Below are positions 50,501 through 62,626 of a stretch of 64,000 bases of DNA, one piece after another; the stretch's first letter is position 1; every line of letters begins with the position of its first letter. The stretch lies in the NCBI GenBank assembly GCA_030407085.1, contig CM059582.1:18643501-18707500 (forward strand), read 5' to 3'. Source of the DNA: Trichopria drosophilae (lineage: Eukaryota > Arthropoda > Insecta > Hymenoptera > Diapriidae). The notes beneath the pieces are model-generated. The model was not told where the DNA came from. It searched no databases and saw nothing but the letters and a program-made list of their open reading frames with translations. The position numbers and the translations under genes were made by a program.

Positions 50501-51272
50501 AGGATTAATTGGAAATTAATGTCATTTTTGCATTAAAAAAAATTGATAAAATTTAAACAATCACGGATGGGCCACTTATCCTTCGATTATATATAAAATA
50601 TACAAATCATAAGTACTTATTTAAAAAAAAAACATAATTTTGTTATTTTCTTATGACTTGGACAACTAAGAACTAAAAAAAGTGTTAAATACATAAAATA
50701 GCACTCGAATGGAAAATCCAACACCAAAGTCAAAATAAACAAAATAGAAAATATTTTTTCTTCGTTTTTTAGTTAACAAGGGATTTTGATTTCTTATTTT
50801 TATTACACATTTTTTATTTTTTTCCGTGTAAAACAAAGCTGCTGCAATAACCATTAAAGGGCGATTAGACTTCTTAAGCTACGATAATATTTGCCGTAAA
50901 CATATTAAATATTGTTGGCAAAAATGAATGATGAGGAATGTATATTAATATAATTTCTGATCTGTTTTTTAATTATCGAAATTTCATTGTCAGTATAATC
51001 GAATGTCACTTAACATTTTTGTTTAATACAAAGATATATACATATTACACAAAAATTCTGCATTCACTGAAGTATTTTTCTTTATTGAAAAAACCATTTT
51101 GCATAGTTAGTAAGTTATATATAAGTATTTAGATGTCACCATGAAAATGCATTTTTATTTGAATTTATGCAGTTTTTCAGTTTATGACCCTCAATAGTAT
51201 CTCACCCTCCCCATATTTAATTATTTCGTAGTATGCAATATTCAATAATTTACCATTTTTGTTATGTTGCAG

Positions 51273-51444
51273 GTAGTGTCTTCGAACCTCCACTGACGAA
51301 TGTGTTTACGATGCAATGGTTCTTAACGTTGTTTTGTCATTGTCTGCCTCACGACACTGTACTGAGGGTGTGGGATCTTATTTTTCTTGAAGGCGATGAA
51401 ATTCTGTTACGAACGGCGCTCGCAATCTGGCAAGGAATAACAGA
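51273..51444 (+). CDS. TBC1D30-like RabGAP, fourth visible exon
   Basis: Acceptor 'tgttgcag', donor 'acaga|gtacgt'. It completes the split Gly codon and ends with two bases of a Glu codon. It encodes 'SVFEPPLTNVFTMQWFLTLF' (the conserved TBC motif with QWFLTLF), then 'LPHDTVLRVWDLIFLEGDEI' and 'ALAIWQGIT'. RVWDxxFxEG is a strongly conserved late TBC block. An alternative donor (gtatgt, 4 nt downstream) would put the next exon out of frame, so gtacgt is chosen. Confidence 0.97.
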
Positions 51445-51769
51445 GTACGTATGTTGTATAGTATTTTTATATTCTTATACTGCATAAACACAATGAAATT
51501 TTAGTTATTCTACTCAACAATACAAAATTCTTGTATTGTAAATTATTTGTCGTGCAAGAAGTGCCTAAAAAATCGTCACATCAAAAACACAATAATTACA
51601 AAATCTGACATTTAAAAAGGTTTAAATTTTTCCTCTTTTCAATAAATATCTGAGTAATGTTGCAAAGTCGAATTTTCTAGTAATTATAAAATAAACGATG
51701 AATCTTTCGGCATAATCCGTTTTTAAAAATATTAAATTTAAAATAATCAAAAAAAATTATTTAAAAATT

Positions 51770-52622
51770 CAACAATTATTACACTTTTATTTCATAAAAA
51801 GAGAATTGTTATACGAACTAGTCAAAAATTATTTTCTTAAATGGGCATTTGTTTTTATGCACAAAATGTTGTCTCACCTAAACTACCTGTTTCTACTGCT
51901 CATTTTCGTCCCACTGCCGACTAAAATTCTGGGTAGCTGACGACTGTCTGAAATCGAATGTAACACGTGCAACGATGCATTTTATGTAATATCAATGTTT
52001 CATAATATGTTTTTAACGTTGCACATTACTTCTGTCGACAGAGATCGAGTAATGTTCAAGAGTTTTTATGGATATAATCATGATTTCAATTTTTGAACAT
52101 ATCATTTATTTCAGCTCTATCAGGTCCACTTCAGAGATTTACCTTTTGTTAGTTTATTTGAAATGAGCGGTATTGAAAACATCTCACTGTCTATTAATTA
52201 AATGTATTTTAACATAATGACATAATTTTAATTCCATTTTAAAAATTAAAATTCAATGTTCATTGCCGAAAGTCATGATTTTTTTACGATTTCAAAAATA
52301 AATGCCTTTTGTCCCTGCGTGTTGATGATTTTGATAGCTGTCGTCCGATAAATCTTAAGTTTAATGTAATCTGCAACCTTAAAAACAGATTATAAAACAT
52401 TTATGTTACACAAAGATGCATCTTTGTACTTGTAACATTCGATTTCCGACAGTCACCCGCTAGCCAAAATTTTGGTCGGCAGCTGGGCGAAAATGAGCAG
52501 TAGTAGCAGGTAGTTTAGGTGAGACAACATTTTGCGTATAAAAACAAATGCTCATTTAAGAAAATAATTTTTTACTAGGTCGTATAACAATTTTCTATTC
52601 ATGAAATAGAAGTTATAAGCTT
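51770..52622. mobile_element. Fold-back element, ~245-bp arms
   Basis: The left arm (about 51770-52030; 'attgttatacgaactagtca', 'gttgtctcacctaaactacc', 'actgctcattttcg') is inverted at about 52370-52622 with moderate divergence. The spacer of about 340 bp has no coding frame. Target duplications were not resolved. Confidence 0.85.
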
Positions 52623-53799
52623 CATTTTAAGCTATCACTGAAGCTTTTATCGTGTTTTTATTGAAAGATACACTTCCTCCAACAATGGAGAAAATGACGT
52701 TTTTGCAACTTTATTCCCATATTACATGGAAACAAGAGCTAATAAAAAAATTTTACTAGCGGATTCCGATTCAGCAACCCAAAATTAATAAAGATTACCC
52801 ATTTTCATCTCTGTAGCATGAAATTGCCTCAAATTTTTTGATCAGTATCTGTAATTTCTTATACATTATTGACATTCACGTGAAAGTGAGTTGTAAGCCT
52901 AGAAAAATTAAATGGTTTGAATTTATAACATAATTTAATATTTATTACATTTCAACTCTTTCATGCTCAGAGTTTAATGGAGGATTTCCAATAAATGAAT
53001 TCAATTTTACGCGACTATCGGAATGATTCTGCTTACTACATTTAAGAGTTTGTATCTAGCGAATTATTTTAAAGATGTTTAGATTATGATTATTGGACAT
53101 TTTTGCAATGCTCTCATTCCAAGAGGTATATATAAAAGCACATTCATTTTCTGCCCATCAAACACGCAATTGTGCAGTGTCCACAAAAGTCAAGATTATG
53201 AGATAATACATTTTCAATTTCATGCTCTTGCAATTTAATTCAAAAATACTCGACGCGTTGAATTGGTTTACTTAGATTGCAATTTAAATTTGTTTTTACC
53301 CTATTACTTCATGTGAATCTTTCATAACGCATTATGTATTTTATTAATTATTATTGAAAGGAATAATTGTCAATTAAAAAATAGAATTTAACATGTATCG
53401 CTAAGTAAAATTTTTATTAAAATGTTTTTTCATTACACTTGAAATTTTAGATATATTCAGGTGTATTCCAGAATATATTATTAATAGTTGTGTCAATAAT
53501 AACAATAATTCTTTTCGTTATCCATGGATATATAAAATAAACTAGATGAATTAAGAAACTACTAAAAATAAATCTGGAGACTAAGGGCGAGCCTACGCAA
53601 TGAATAGTTTTATTTTATTGTTTCTATAAACATTTTTTATTTTATTGATTAATTTGTTATATTTATTATAAAATACTTTGTATTTTCTAATAAATATTAA
53701 TACAAAAACAATGAGTATGAATGAAGTTTTCAATATTTTCTAATTACACACACTGAATATTAATTTTTTTTTATACATTTTGTTAAGTTTACTTTCTCG

Positions 53800-54250
53800 G
53801 TAGTTTTATAATAATAACTAAAAATATTTAGTTTTGATATACATCGTCGACAATTAAAAAAAATACAAAATTATATTACAATGGATGAAAGTCAATAAAC
53901 AAAAAATAAATCTAAAAATACTAAAGGTAAAATGTGAAAAATAGAAGAATGGATATAACAATATAAAGGAGGGCCATTATAAATTACTTTAAAAATCGAA
54001 AACTTAACTAAAATTAACAGCAAAAATAAAAAAATTTCAGAAATTCATCTTCAAAAATAATTTTATAATTGATCTCTTTTCTACCTTTATATCCATTTTT
54101 TTATTTCTCACATTTTACCTTTTATATTTTTATATTCATTTTTCTAGTTACTTATTGAATTTCCTTCATGCTAATGCGATTTTCTGATTTTTTATAATTA
54201 TTGTCGATAGATAACAAAACTAACTATTTTTAATTAGTATAATACATTAT
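53800..54250. mobile_element. Fold-back element, ~190-bp A+T-rich arms
   Basis: The left arm 53800-53995 (agttttgatatacatcgtcg ... 'ggtaaaatgtgaaaaatag' ... 'tggatataacaatata') matches the complement of about 54055-54250. The match holds through several non-A/T landmarks (gtcgac/tcgaca, ggatga/gcatga), so it is not an artefact of composition. Confidence 0.75.
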
Positions 54251-55060
54251 TCAAACGTAAAATGTTATTTAGTAAATTGCCATTTATTATTATGTTTGTT
54301 GTTACCTATTCACTTATTCCTACTATTCATACAAAATTAAGTTTGAATGAAAAATCGTATTTTATCATAGAAATTTTTCCAATAACAGCTATGTATGGGT
54401 GATTTTGAATCATCAAATGCTCTGAAAATGTCCTTTACGCTTTTTGACAGCGTCGCAATCACACAAAATTAAATTCCTTTTTAGAATGAAAAATCATATT
54501 TTTTTAAAAGAATGTTCAGGCGACCAGGATTTAAAGTCAAAGTAGGTTTGAGAAACAAAATGATGCTTTAAAAGATTCTTTTTGCACTTTTTGTCAGCAT
54601 CGAAGTAAAACCTTATTTTGCTTTGACTGAAACTCAATTTAGATTTTAAAGTCTTAAGAACGACTTTGACAATATTTGATCCGTTTTTCAACCATTTTTT
54701 CAAGGTCGAATTTGACACGAAATACATGATTGTCATTGAAGTAAAATATGCAATTTCAGGCATTAATGGGTTAAAAAACCATATGTGGCTTTTTCCTGTT
54801 TATTAATGGTGACCACAAGATCTCGATTAAGACTCCAATTTATTCCTAAGTTATATTTTCCAATTCTTACAATGGTGCTTCATCAATTGGTCATATTAAT
54901 GTTGCAAACTTATGATTAAAAATATACATGCAAGAAATACTTGAAATTGAAAACAAAGCCGCGAAATTTAAATTGTTTAATTTAAAATTTGTAGCTCAGT
55001 AGAGTCAGTTGTTTAGTCATTCGTAGAATTACCAAAAATTAAAAAATGTTAATTTTTCAG

Positions 55061-55160
55061 GCGTATACTGACGGTAACATCAGCAGATGAGTTTTACAGC
55101 ATAATGGGTGTTTTGACAAAAGAAATGCTTGATTCCACTGACACAAATGCCTTCATTCAG
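55061..55160 (+). CDS. TBC1D30-like RabGAP, fifth visible exon
   Basis: Acceptor 'tttttcag', donor 'cag|gtatga'. It enters with the last base of a Glu codon and leaves in phase 0. It encodes RILTVTSADEFYSIMGVLTK then 'EMLDSTDTNAFIQ'. The 'ADEFYSxMG.LTxEML' block matches the end of the TBC domain in the TBC1D30 branch. Confidence 0.96.
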
Positions 55161-55333
55161 GTATGAACTTTTGTAATGAAGAAATAAGAATATTAGTTAA
55201 TTACTGACCTTACTATTAGCAAAGTGGTCGCGATCAAGAAAATTCTTTTGATTCTTTATTTCGATTATTTCTCAAGCCTAAGATTATTAATTTTTTATTG
55301 ATGTGTATTAATTGTAATGTATTAATTGTCTAG

Positions 55334-55520
55334 AGTATAGTGCAAATGCCTCCGTTGCAAGGTGTAACCAGTTTAAGGGAAAAACATAGATATAACATTA
55401 CACCATGGTCTCGAAGGATGAGTGATGATGATGATTCAGACTCTGATTCAGAACCAGAAGAAAAATTAGCTGTTACATCAACCAACACGGTTGTCTCCGT
55501 CCCCAAGCAAAGAAAACCTG
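55334..55520 (+). CDS. TBC1D30-like RabGAP, sixth visible exon (acidic linker)
   Basis: Acceptor 'attgtctag', donor 'cctg|gtgagt', leaving after base 1 of a codon. It encodes SIVQMPPLQGVTSLREKHRY then 'NITPW', matching the conserved LREKYTYNITP segment that closes the TBC region. A Ser/Asp/Glu run (DDDDSDSDSEPEE) follows and looks like a casein-kinase-2-type acidic patch; that role is inferred. A short 173-nt intron separates it from the previous exon. Confidence 0.95.
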
Positions 55521-57488
55521 GTGAGTTTACTATTTATTTTTAAAGAATATTTCATTTTCCTGGATATTTAAATTTCAATTTATTTGTTATATTAATCATA
55601 GAAAATAAGTAATTCAGACAATTATTTAATTTCGCTATTTAACATATTTTTTTTCATTGTGCATTATATTGATTTTCGGTGAATTCCACTCGAAGGTTTG
55701 TAGCATTGGTTTGGATGGTTTGGAACTATTTTATAGCTACTTTCTTTATGGTTATTAATATTTTTCATACTCAAATCTTTTGTAGTATAAAAAGTAGAAT
55801 AACCGCGCAGTAAAGCGCTGAACAACTGCTCTAAAGATAACTGTTATTTCTTTTATTATCACTTTAACATTGTCGTAAAATACATATATCAAACATTATG
55901 TTCACATTTGAACAGCTTCTTTTTTTCTTTACAATATTTTTTATCATGGCATTTGAGTACTAAATCAGAATAAAAAGAGAAACTAGTTATGTGTACCATA
56001 AGGAATCATAATATGCATTATAATTTAAATTTGTATAGTTATTATAAATCTGGTAATAGTTATTACCAGATTTTGATTTTCTAAAAAGAATTTCGAAGTA
56101 TTTCATTGAAAAATCACTAGAAAATAAATAGCTCTTATATAATACAGTTTTTTACGAACTATACATAAAGAACGGAAATAAACGAGATACGAATATTGAA
56201 TTTAATAGCTATATTTATAGGTTATACCTTTATGTGCAGGAAATTATGATTAAATTAAAACGTCTCTTACATTATTCATTTATTTATAACCATTTGCAAT
56301 ATTGATATTATTGATACGATAAAATTGATGAGAAGTTAATGGAATGAACTTAAAACAAAAGGAAGTATATAGAAACCTCATTTGCGAAAGTAAAAAATCT
56401 TTATACTAAAGTAAAAACAATCAGTAGTGGTTAGCTATTAATTTATATGTTACAAAGTTTCTCATGTCTACTTTTTACGAACCTTAGAACAACCATACAC
56501 TAATTTTCACCAAAATTTAATGGACGATGGTTTTGTTAAAAGATGTTTATAATTTTATAACTATTTTGTTCGAATTTTAACTTTTAATTTTAAATGAAGA
56601 TGTATGCACAGAAATCGGTATCAAACTGTATTAATTTCAAGTAAATATTTACTTGAATAGTCGAAATAAAATATTTACTTATAATAGAAATATAGTTTTT
56701 TAATTCAATTAAATATTAATTTACTTTTATCTAACAAGGAAATATTTATTTAAATTAAGAAAATATTTCCTTATTTTAAGTAAATATTTTGTTGCGACTA
56801 TTCAAGTACATATTTACTTGAAATTTTAGGAAATTTTTTTTTCAGTGTAATAATGTAATCATGCTATACGTATATATCATTAATACGGCCGTAACAGCTT
56901 TTTTGTTGTTTCCAACATTTTTCGGTGATTTTTACTATTTTAATATTTGTTACTTTTGTCTATTTTTGTCAGATATCGTTATTGCTCATCAACTTCCACG
57001 TTTCAAAATAACAATAGGTAAAGAAAATCGAAAGTTTGTTGTACAATATGTAATATGTCGTGCATAACAGACATTCCGTTGACGGACAATATCATAATTT
57101 AAAATGTCCCTACCTTTGTTGAAAAAAATCATAGATGACCTAATAGAATCTCATTTTGAAGGATAAGGGTAGAACTAAAAGATGTAAATAGTACAAAAGG
57201 CTAAAAAAACATTGTTTTATCCCGTTTGTAACCTCAGAAACACGAAAAAACTCGTTTTTCGAGTACATAACCTCAAATTTCTTAAAATCCTGACGTGATG
57301 GGCCACTCCTGATTTCCCACAACTTCCGCATAACAAAACCAAGTTGGACTGTGTTATCCGTAATATTTGTTTTTTAATTGCATTTCGCTCTGCACATAAA
57401 ATGAACTTCCAAAACATGTAATCTAATAATCAATTGTTATTTGTATTTGTTATGCAATATGAATACTAACAATATATTGGTCTTGCAG
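55521..57488 (+). other. Intron (1968 nt) with a small fold-back element
   Basis: Donor gtgagt, acceptor 'tcttgcag'. A MITE-like inverted repeat lies at 56634-56850, and nothing else is recognised. The minus-strand open frames at 57140-57417 overlap each other and have no motif. Confidence 0.9.
56634..56850. mobile_element. MITE-like inverted repeat with a CACTG-A(n) end
   Basis: 'ttcaagtaaatatttacttg' plus 'aatagtcg' at 56634-56663 is inverted at 56795-56823. The right end runs into 'ttttttttcagtgtaa', the reverse of the 'acactgaaaaaaa' terminus seen in the 12.3-kb and 47.28-kb sequences. The left terminus is degenerate. Confidence 0.6.
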
Positions 57489-57623
57489 ATAGAAGTTCGA
57501 TATCATGGCAAGGATCGGCGCCAGCAAGTGATAGAGAGAGGTTAGCTTTGGATATCAGTACCTTGAAACAACAATATGCAAAATTACGGGAACGACAACG
57601 ACAGGCTCACATTATACTCTCTG
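57489..57623 (+). CDS. TBC1D30-like RabGAP, seventh visible exon (coiled coil)
   Basis: Acceptor 'cttgcag', donor 'tctg|gtaaga'. It completes an Asp codon and ends after base 1 of the next. It encodes RSSISWQGSAPASDRERLAL, then 'DISTLKQQYAKLRERQRQAH' and 'IILS'. The D-I-x-x-L-K-x-Q-Y pattern followed by a basic, Gln-rich helix matches the conserved coiled-coil segment downstream of the TBC domain in human TBC1D30. Confidence 0.94.
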
Positions 57624-57998
57624 GTAAGAAAAAGTACTAACCTACAATGAATGTATATAATATATTATACCTGTAAGTTGTCATCCATTTAAGGTTCTTA
57701 ATTCACTGAATTTGATTTTGAAATGCCAGTAAGTAGTGTTTAACAATGTAAACAACATTTACAAAGGGAATATTTATATTAAGTATTCTCTATAGTATTA
57801 GTGTTCACACGTGATAATAAATAAATAATAAACTTTAAATATTAAAAAATTAAATTTTAAACAAACAGCTGTGATAAAACTAACAGCAAACGTGTAACAA
57901 GCCTTGTTTTTTCATTAAAATATAAGAATATTGGTCATAAATCATGAGAAATGATCTCTAAAGTGAATATTTTATTATTAAAAAAAGAGTGTTTTTAC

Positions 57999-58039
57999 AC
58001 TTATACGTACTCACTGAGACTCAGTGAGTACGTATAAGT
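57999..58039. repeat. Perfect 41-bp palindrome (20-bp arms, 1-nt centre)
   Basis: The arm ACTTATACGTACTCACTGAG at 57999-58018 is inverted without mismatch at 58020-58039, around a single A at 58019. Outside it the pairing continues a few bases with one mismatch (tac/ata). Confidence 0.95.
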
Positions 58040-58969
58040 ATAAGTAATATAACTCACCAACATAAAAAATAATCACTCATCTGTAATAAGTATTATTTGG
58101 TATAATTAATTACATATGCAAAGTGGCCGATTACTCCCTTGTTTATCCTAGTAAGATAATGGAACTTAAAAATAAATCCTTTATTTTATGTGTATTAAAA
58201 ATTATTGTTTTTTTACTTAATTTACTCATGAAACAGAAGTTGATCATTATGACATATTGGGTGTTAGTAGACAGATGAATCTTTATTTGTTTAAGTAGTT
58301 TTCTCTGGTGTTCACTAAAATATCTCTTATACTAATCTAAGCTAATTTCCGTTGACTTTTAGTTCTGTTGATGTTTAGTCTAATATTTTGAGTGTGAAGA
58401 TAACACAAATGGCATTCAAATGATCACGTTAGAGACTAGGTTTGGCGTTATATGAGAATCAAGAATGCCGTATATAAGCAAATAAAAATAACGATCCTCT
58501 CAATGACGTGCTTTCGGAGATATGTGAAAAAAATCTACTGATTGCCAAACTTTGATTTCATTCGTTTACATGATACCATTGGAAACATAACTTCGTAAAT
58601 ATGAGATAATATTATAGTACACGCTACATAATTTAATAGAATCCTACAGAGTTTATTTATTCGAACAAATAAAGAGGTTAATCTTGGAGTCGTTATTAAT
58701 AAAAGAATATAAAAAACTGCGGGCAGTTCGGCGATTTTGCAATTTTGGATGAAAATTACTGGCACGAATAAGCAATGTAAAAAATACCGTTTTATGACTC
58801 TAATAAATGTGTTTCGTTTAAGTGATCTCCCCGTGATTAGAATAAAAAAAGGTGCATGAAATACAACATCTTTAGCTCTTTTTTTTAATTGTGAACATGC
58901 AAATAAGTTGTCATACTTGCTAATTTCTTTGCTTGAATTTAAAACATTGAGGTATTGTAAAATATTTCG

Positions 58970-59042
58970 TTTCTTTGTAAAGATTCATCATTAATATTCA
59001 TTTTAACTTCTTTTCTTTGTAAAGATTCATCATTAATATTCA
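58970..59042. repeat. 31-bp tandem-like duplication, period 42
   Basis: The unit beginning 'tttctttgtaaagattcatc' and ending 'attaatattca' occurs at 58970-59000 and, unchanged, at 59012-59042, with an 11-nt spacer. Confidence 0.9.
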
Positions 59043-60469
59043 CTAAACAGTACACATGTATTTTGAAACGCAAGTGACTTAATGACAAAAGTAAGGAATC
59101 GCATTTGTTTAATAACTGAAAATCCCGTTAATTATAAAAAGTGTTTTCTCGGTTCCGCAATTTATTTTCATCACATATTCTTGATTATTCCTTAGAATCA
59201 TTTCTGCTTACTTATTTAAGTTGTGATTATAAATTCAAATATATTAATAATTATTAGATTTAACATTACTTGAAGTAGCAAAGCTTTCTGATCAACGGAT
59301 GACTATATTTTTAACGACATAAATTAGATTTCTTCAACTAGAATGGTTTTCTTTTTATTCGTTTGACAAAACTGGTTAGTCACATTGTTAAGAGTTAAGA
59401 AATATGTTTTCACCTAATCACCTCCGATTTTTACATATAAAATGTTGGCTATTTTGACATATTACATTTATTCCAACATTATTTCTACTTAATAATTGAT
59501 TTTGTAAAATTATTCTTAGCTGTTTTATGGTTCACAAAGTACGAAGATAGAATCAGAAAACTAGTATCGTCAATTTCAAAGATGGTGAATTAAAAAATTA
59601 ACAAAAAGCTATTTTTCGAGTAAATAATGTCAAATATTTAAAAATTCAGACGTGATTAACCCATTCGGATTCTACACTCAAATATAAACCCTGAGATACC
59701 AAAAAAAAACTTCATAAACTTGTATGATGTATATTTGCAGAAGTTTATTAAGAAATGTTCAAAATTTGACTTCATTTAGTAATTGTGGTTATTTAGATAT
59801 TGGGTTAGGAACTCTTAATTTTATTAAATTTGTACACAGTTTAATTAACATGAATAAATGTACTGTTACGCGGAACATATTTCAAATACTTTATCAAAAT
59901 AAAAGGTATACGCATATAAGATGTCAACATTGAATCAAGTGTCGGATATTTCACAATATGCCTTCGAGTACGACATTTTCAATACCGACTTGTATCATTG
60001 GGTTGCATATATACAGGCGCGAACTAGATCTGATTCACTTTTTTCATCACCAGAGGCAACAATGTTTTGGATTCAATCCTATGCATTTTAATATAAATAT
60101 TTTTAATTTTAAAAGTTCTTTTAAAATACTATATCATAATTTTGTAATTATTTTTTATTATGATTATAGCAATAATTAGATATTAAAAAAGTTACAAATA
60201 ATCCGGGACTATTTCTGCTATAAACTGCAATTACATAAAGTAATTTGAGCTTGTTGCACTACTAAGATCTAACTATTTATATTGTCGACAATGTACAATT
60301 TATGCAGTATACAATATATTTCAAATTAAAGATCCATTTTAAAGATTTTGGCCAACCATATCACGAAATTACCGTATTTACTGAAAATACTCTCTACATA
60401 GTTTGTAAATTCAATAAGTTGAATAAAAATTAACACTAATTACTGAAATTAACTGAAACTTACAGTTTA

Positions 60470-60650
60470 GAAGTTTCTGAGGGTGTTGATTTCGAACTAA
60501 ATTAGAGAGTTTCAATGTTGCAGATCCAATATGGTAAATAATAATTAAAGTGAAACTTTGTGTTTACAGATTTCTGAAAGAGCTTATTACTATCACGGCT
60601 TCAGAATTTTGAAATTCAATATACCGGCTCCAGTACACTGAAAAAATTGC
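60470..60650. repeat. Dispersed family 'ggatccaatatgg', degraded copies
   Basis: Contains 'gcagatccaatatggtaaat' and 'tttctgagggtgttgatttc', diverged forms of the unit seen intact at 61.1 kb. A terminus-like 'acactgaaaaaat' follows at 60638. Confidence 0.45.
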
Positions 60651-61089
60651 AAATTCATAACTGAAATTATATGATGAAATTTATTAGTAATTTTACTCAA
60701 CTTTGGAGATAAACAAATAATGAATAAATTTTCAATATTACGTTTAATCTACTTTTAGTTATATTTAATTTGTAATACACCTAGTCGATCCTCTTTTTAA
60801 ATGTTTAACTATATAGATGAAATCTCATATGAGCATCCTCAAAAATTGCTGAAGGTAGACGTTTTTTATTCGAAAATATCTTACAAGTTGAATGTATTTT
60901 TAACGACTAGTAGGATTAAGAAAAGTACAACTAAGAAGCGTATATTATACTAGTCTTATAAGGTGTAGATGAATATGTTTATATAGATTAATCATTTACA
61001 TTGAAAATGACGATGTTAGTCTGTCCTATACGTCCTGCTACCACTTACAAATACACTTAATTAATTTTTTGAAGCATACATTTTTCTTT

Positions 61090-61640
61090 ACGCCAAAAAT
61101 AGCTGTTAGAAATTTGTTACTCGAAGGTTATCGGGGTCGCCGAGCACGAATCCGGTCTCAGATTTTCAAAATTCAAGATGGTGGATAATATATGCAGGAA
61201 CAAATTCGTAAAACGTTACTTGATCGAGCTGAAAGTGGGTTCTCGAGAGTTTTCGGAGTCACCGCTGACGAATCTATGCACAGATTTCCGAAAATTCAAA
61301 ATGATGGTGGATCCAATATAGCGGATCAAATTTGTAAAAAGTGACTTGATCGAGGTTAAACACAGTTTTAAGGGGTTTTCGGAGTTACTTATTACGAGTC
61401 TGGCATCAGATTTCGAAAATTAAATTTCGGAGTCCGGGAGCTGAACAATGAAATGTAAACTTTGAATTTGCTCGAAAACCTCCGATTACTCAGTTTCAGC
61501 TCAGTCAAGGAAATTTTCATATTTCGCTCGACCATCTTGAATTCGTCATTTCGAAATGTCAAAGTTTGATAGGAAATTCGTTATTGGCGACCCCGAAACC
61601 CCCCGCCTACTTCTTGTCTTATTTCAATGAAGGTTTCTTG
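61090..61640. mobile_element. Dispersed family: ~115-bp units in an inverted arrangement
   Basis: Three units in the left part each contain 'ggttttcgg(g/a)gt(c/t)(g/a)c', 'acgaatc', 'aaaattcaa(g/a)atg' and 'acttgatcgag(c/g)t'. From about 61470 the same phrases appear in reverse complement (gaccatcttgaattcg, 'tggcgaccccgaaacc'), giving a fold-back of about 550 bp. This and the 7523-8225 element show that the family exists as long inverted repeats, not only as scattered tandem units. Confidence 0.7.
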
Positions 61641-62374
61641 TTACCATGCGTTCTTTGTAAAGAAAACACGTAATTTTTACACATTGTTCGTCATTATAAA
61701 CAATTTAATACAATAATTATGAATAATCTACCGAAAAATAACGAAAAATGACAAAAACGTATCATATACAAATTAAATACCGCAGAGAATTCGAAAGTTT
61801 AAAAAAATGTCAGGCCATAAACCGTCATTGTTAGAAACTTTATTATTCCAAATTCTCAATTCTGTTATTGTTCAAAAAATTGGAGACCGCTATTCATTTT
61901 TCGGTCAAAAGGTGGCTTACATTTATGTTTAATAGAACCAACCACCTCAAATAGTTGAAAAAATTCTCCAGTATCAAAATTCAGCTAATTTTTTAATGCT
62001 ACGTGACCGTAGATTGGATTATGATTTGATAATATCTAGTCGAAATATATAAGCAATGTATACATTCCAAAATTACTTACGAAATTTTCAAAAATTTATA
62101 GCGCTCTACTGATAAAATATTCTATTTTTTATAATGAAAGTAATTTGAGCTTAGTAAGGTTAAATTTATACAATTATTTTTCGGAATATATTCAATCGGA
62201 TATTTGTTTTGAAATATCCCAAATAATTTCTTTATGAATGTTGTGAAATGATATTAACTAAAATTTAAATAGAAAAAACATACATTTTATCTATAATTCA
62301 GCACTTAGTATTGTACTATCATAAAAACGAATGTTATCTATTACGGAATTTATCATGTTTTATTGTCATTGCAG

Positions 62375-62626
62375 CAGCATGTGCGAGGCAGTCTATGGTG
62401 GCTTCGTCGAGTCAAGCAGTAAATCATCTCCTCGTAGGAAAAAGTGCTTTGGTTAGTGGAAAACCTCGACATAAACCGACTCTTGGCGTATTAATTCCAA
62501 AACAAAAACCCGCAACTCCACACAGTCCGAGAGGTCAAATTCGCAATAATAAACAGTCTCAAGGCGTTACCTTACATTGGAAAGATACAAAGAAATCAAG
62601 CAAAAACGAAAAAGAAGCTTCGAGTA
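62375..62626 (+). CDS. TBC1D30-like RabGAP, eighth visible exon
   Basis: The acceptor is a NAGNAG pair (ttgcag|cag|catgtg), so 62375 or 62378 may be used, adding or dropping one Ala. The donor is 'gagta|gtaagt', leaving after base 1 of a codon. The exon encodes ACARQSMVASSSQAVNHLLV then 'GKSALVSGKPRHKPTLGVLI' and a Lys/Ser-rich tail. 'VNHLLxGK' matches the conserved patch in the C-terminal half of human TBC1D30. The tail is low in complexity and basic. The protein continues beyond the window. Confidence 0.92.

Larger units (their letters stand above)
45928..51272 (+). other. Intron (5345 nt) with DNA-transposon remnants
   Basis: The donor is gtgagg and the acceptor 'tatgttgcag'. It holds a pogo/Tigger-like terminus at 46132, a complete hAT-like MITE at 47003-47196 and a small inverted/direct repeat cluster at 47474-47557. 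Otherwise it is A+T-rich with nothing recognised. Confidence 0.9.
51445..55060 (+). other. Intron (3616 nt) carrying two fold-back elements
   Basis: The donor is gtacgt and the acceptor 'aatttttcag'. Fold-back elements lie at about 51770-52622 and 53800-54250. The rest is A+T-rich with nothing recognised. Confidence 0.9.
57624..62374 (+). other. Intron (4751 nt) with a palindrome and repeat copies
   Basis: Donor gtaaga, acceptor 'cattgcag' followed by a second CAG. It holds a perfect 20-bp-arm palindrome at 57999-58039, a 31-bp duplication at 58970-59042 and dispersed-family copies at 60470-60650 and 61090-61640. No other gene is recognised. Confidence 0.9.
38614..62626 (+). other. TBC1D30-family RabGAP gene, partial (eight exons, both ends missing)
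   Basis: Eight exons with GT/AG introns join in one open frame of 484 complete codons. TBC proteins accelerate GTP hydrolysis by Rab GTPases using an arginine finger and a glutamine finger. The human member TBC1D30 has been linked to Rab8a and primary cilium formation; that the insect protein does the same is an inference. Order along the protein: N-terminal TBC lead-in, TBC domain, acidic linker, basic coiled coil, and a Ser/Lys-rich region with a conserved 'VNHLL' patch. Introns are 6203, 502, 5345, 3616, 173, 1968 and 4751 nt. The gene is incomplete at the 5' end (the first exon needs one upstream base) and at the 3' end (the last exon ends after base 1 of a codon). Confidence 0.95.

Noticed and set aside
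57217..57417. Minus-strand open frames in intron 57.1-57.4 kb
   Set aside because: They overlap each other in different frames, lack motifs, and lie within a well-defined intron.
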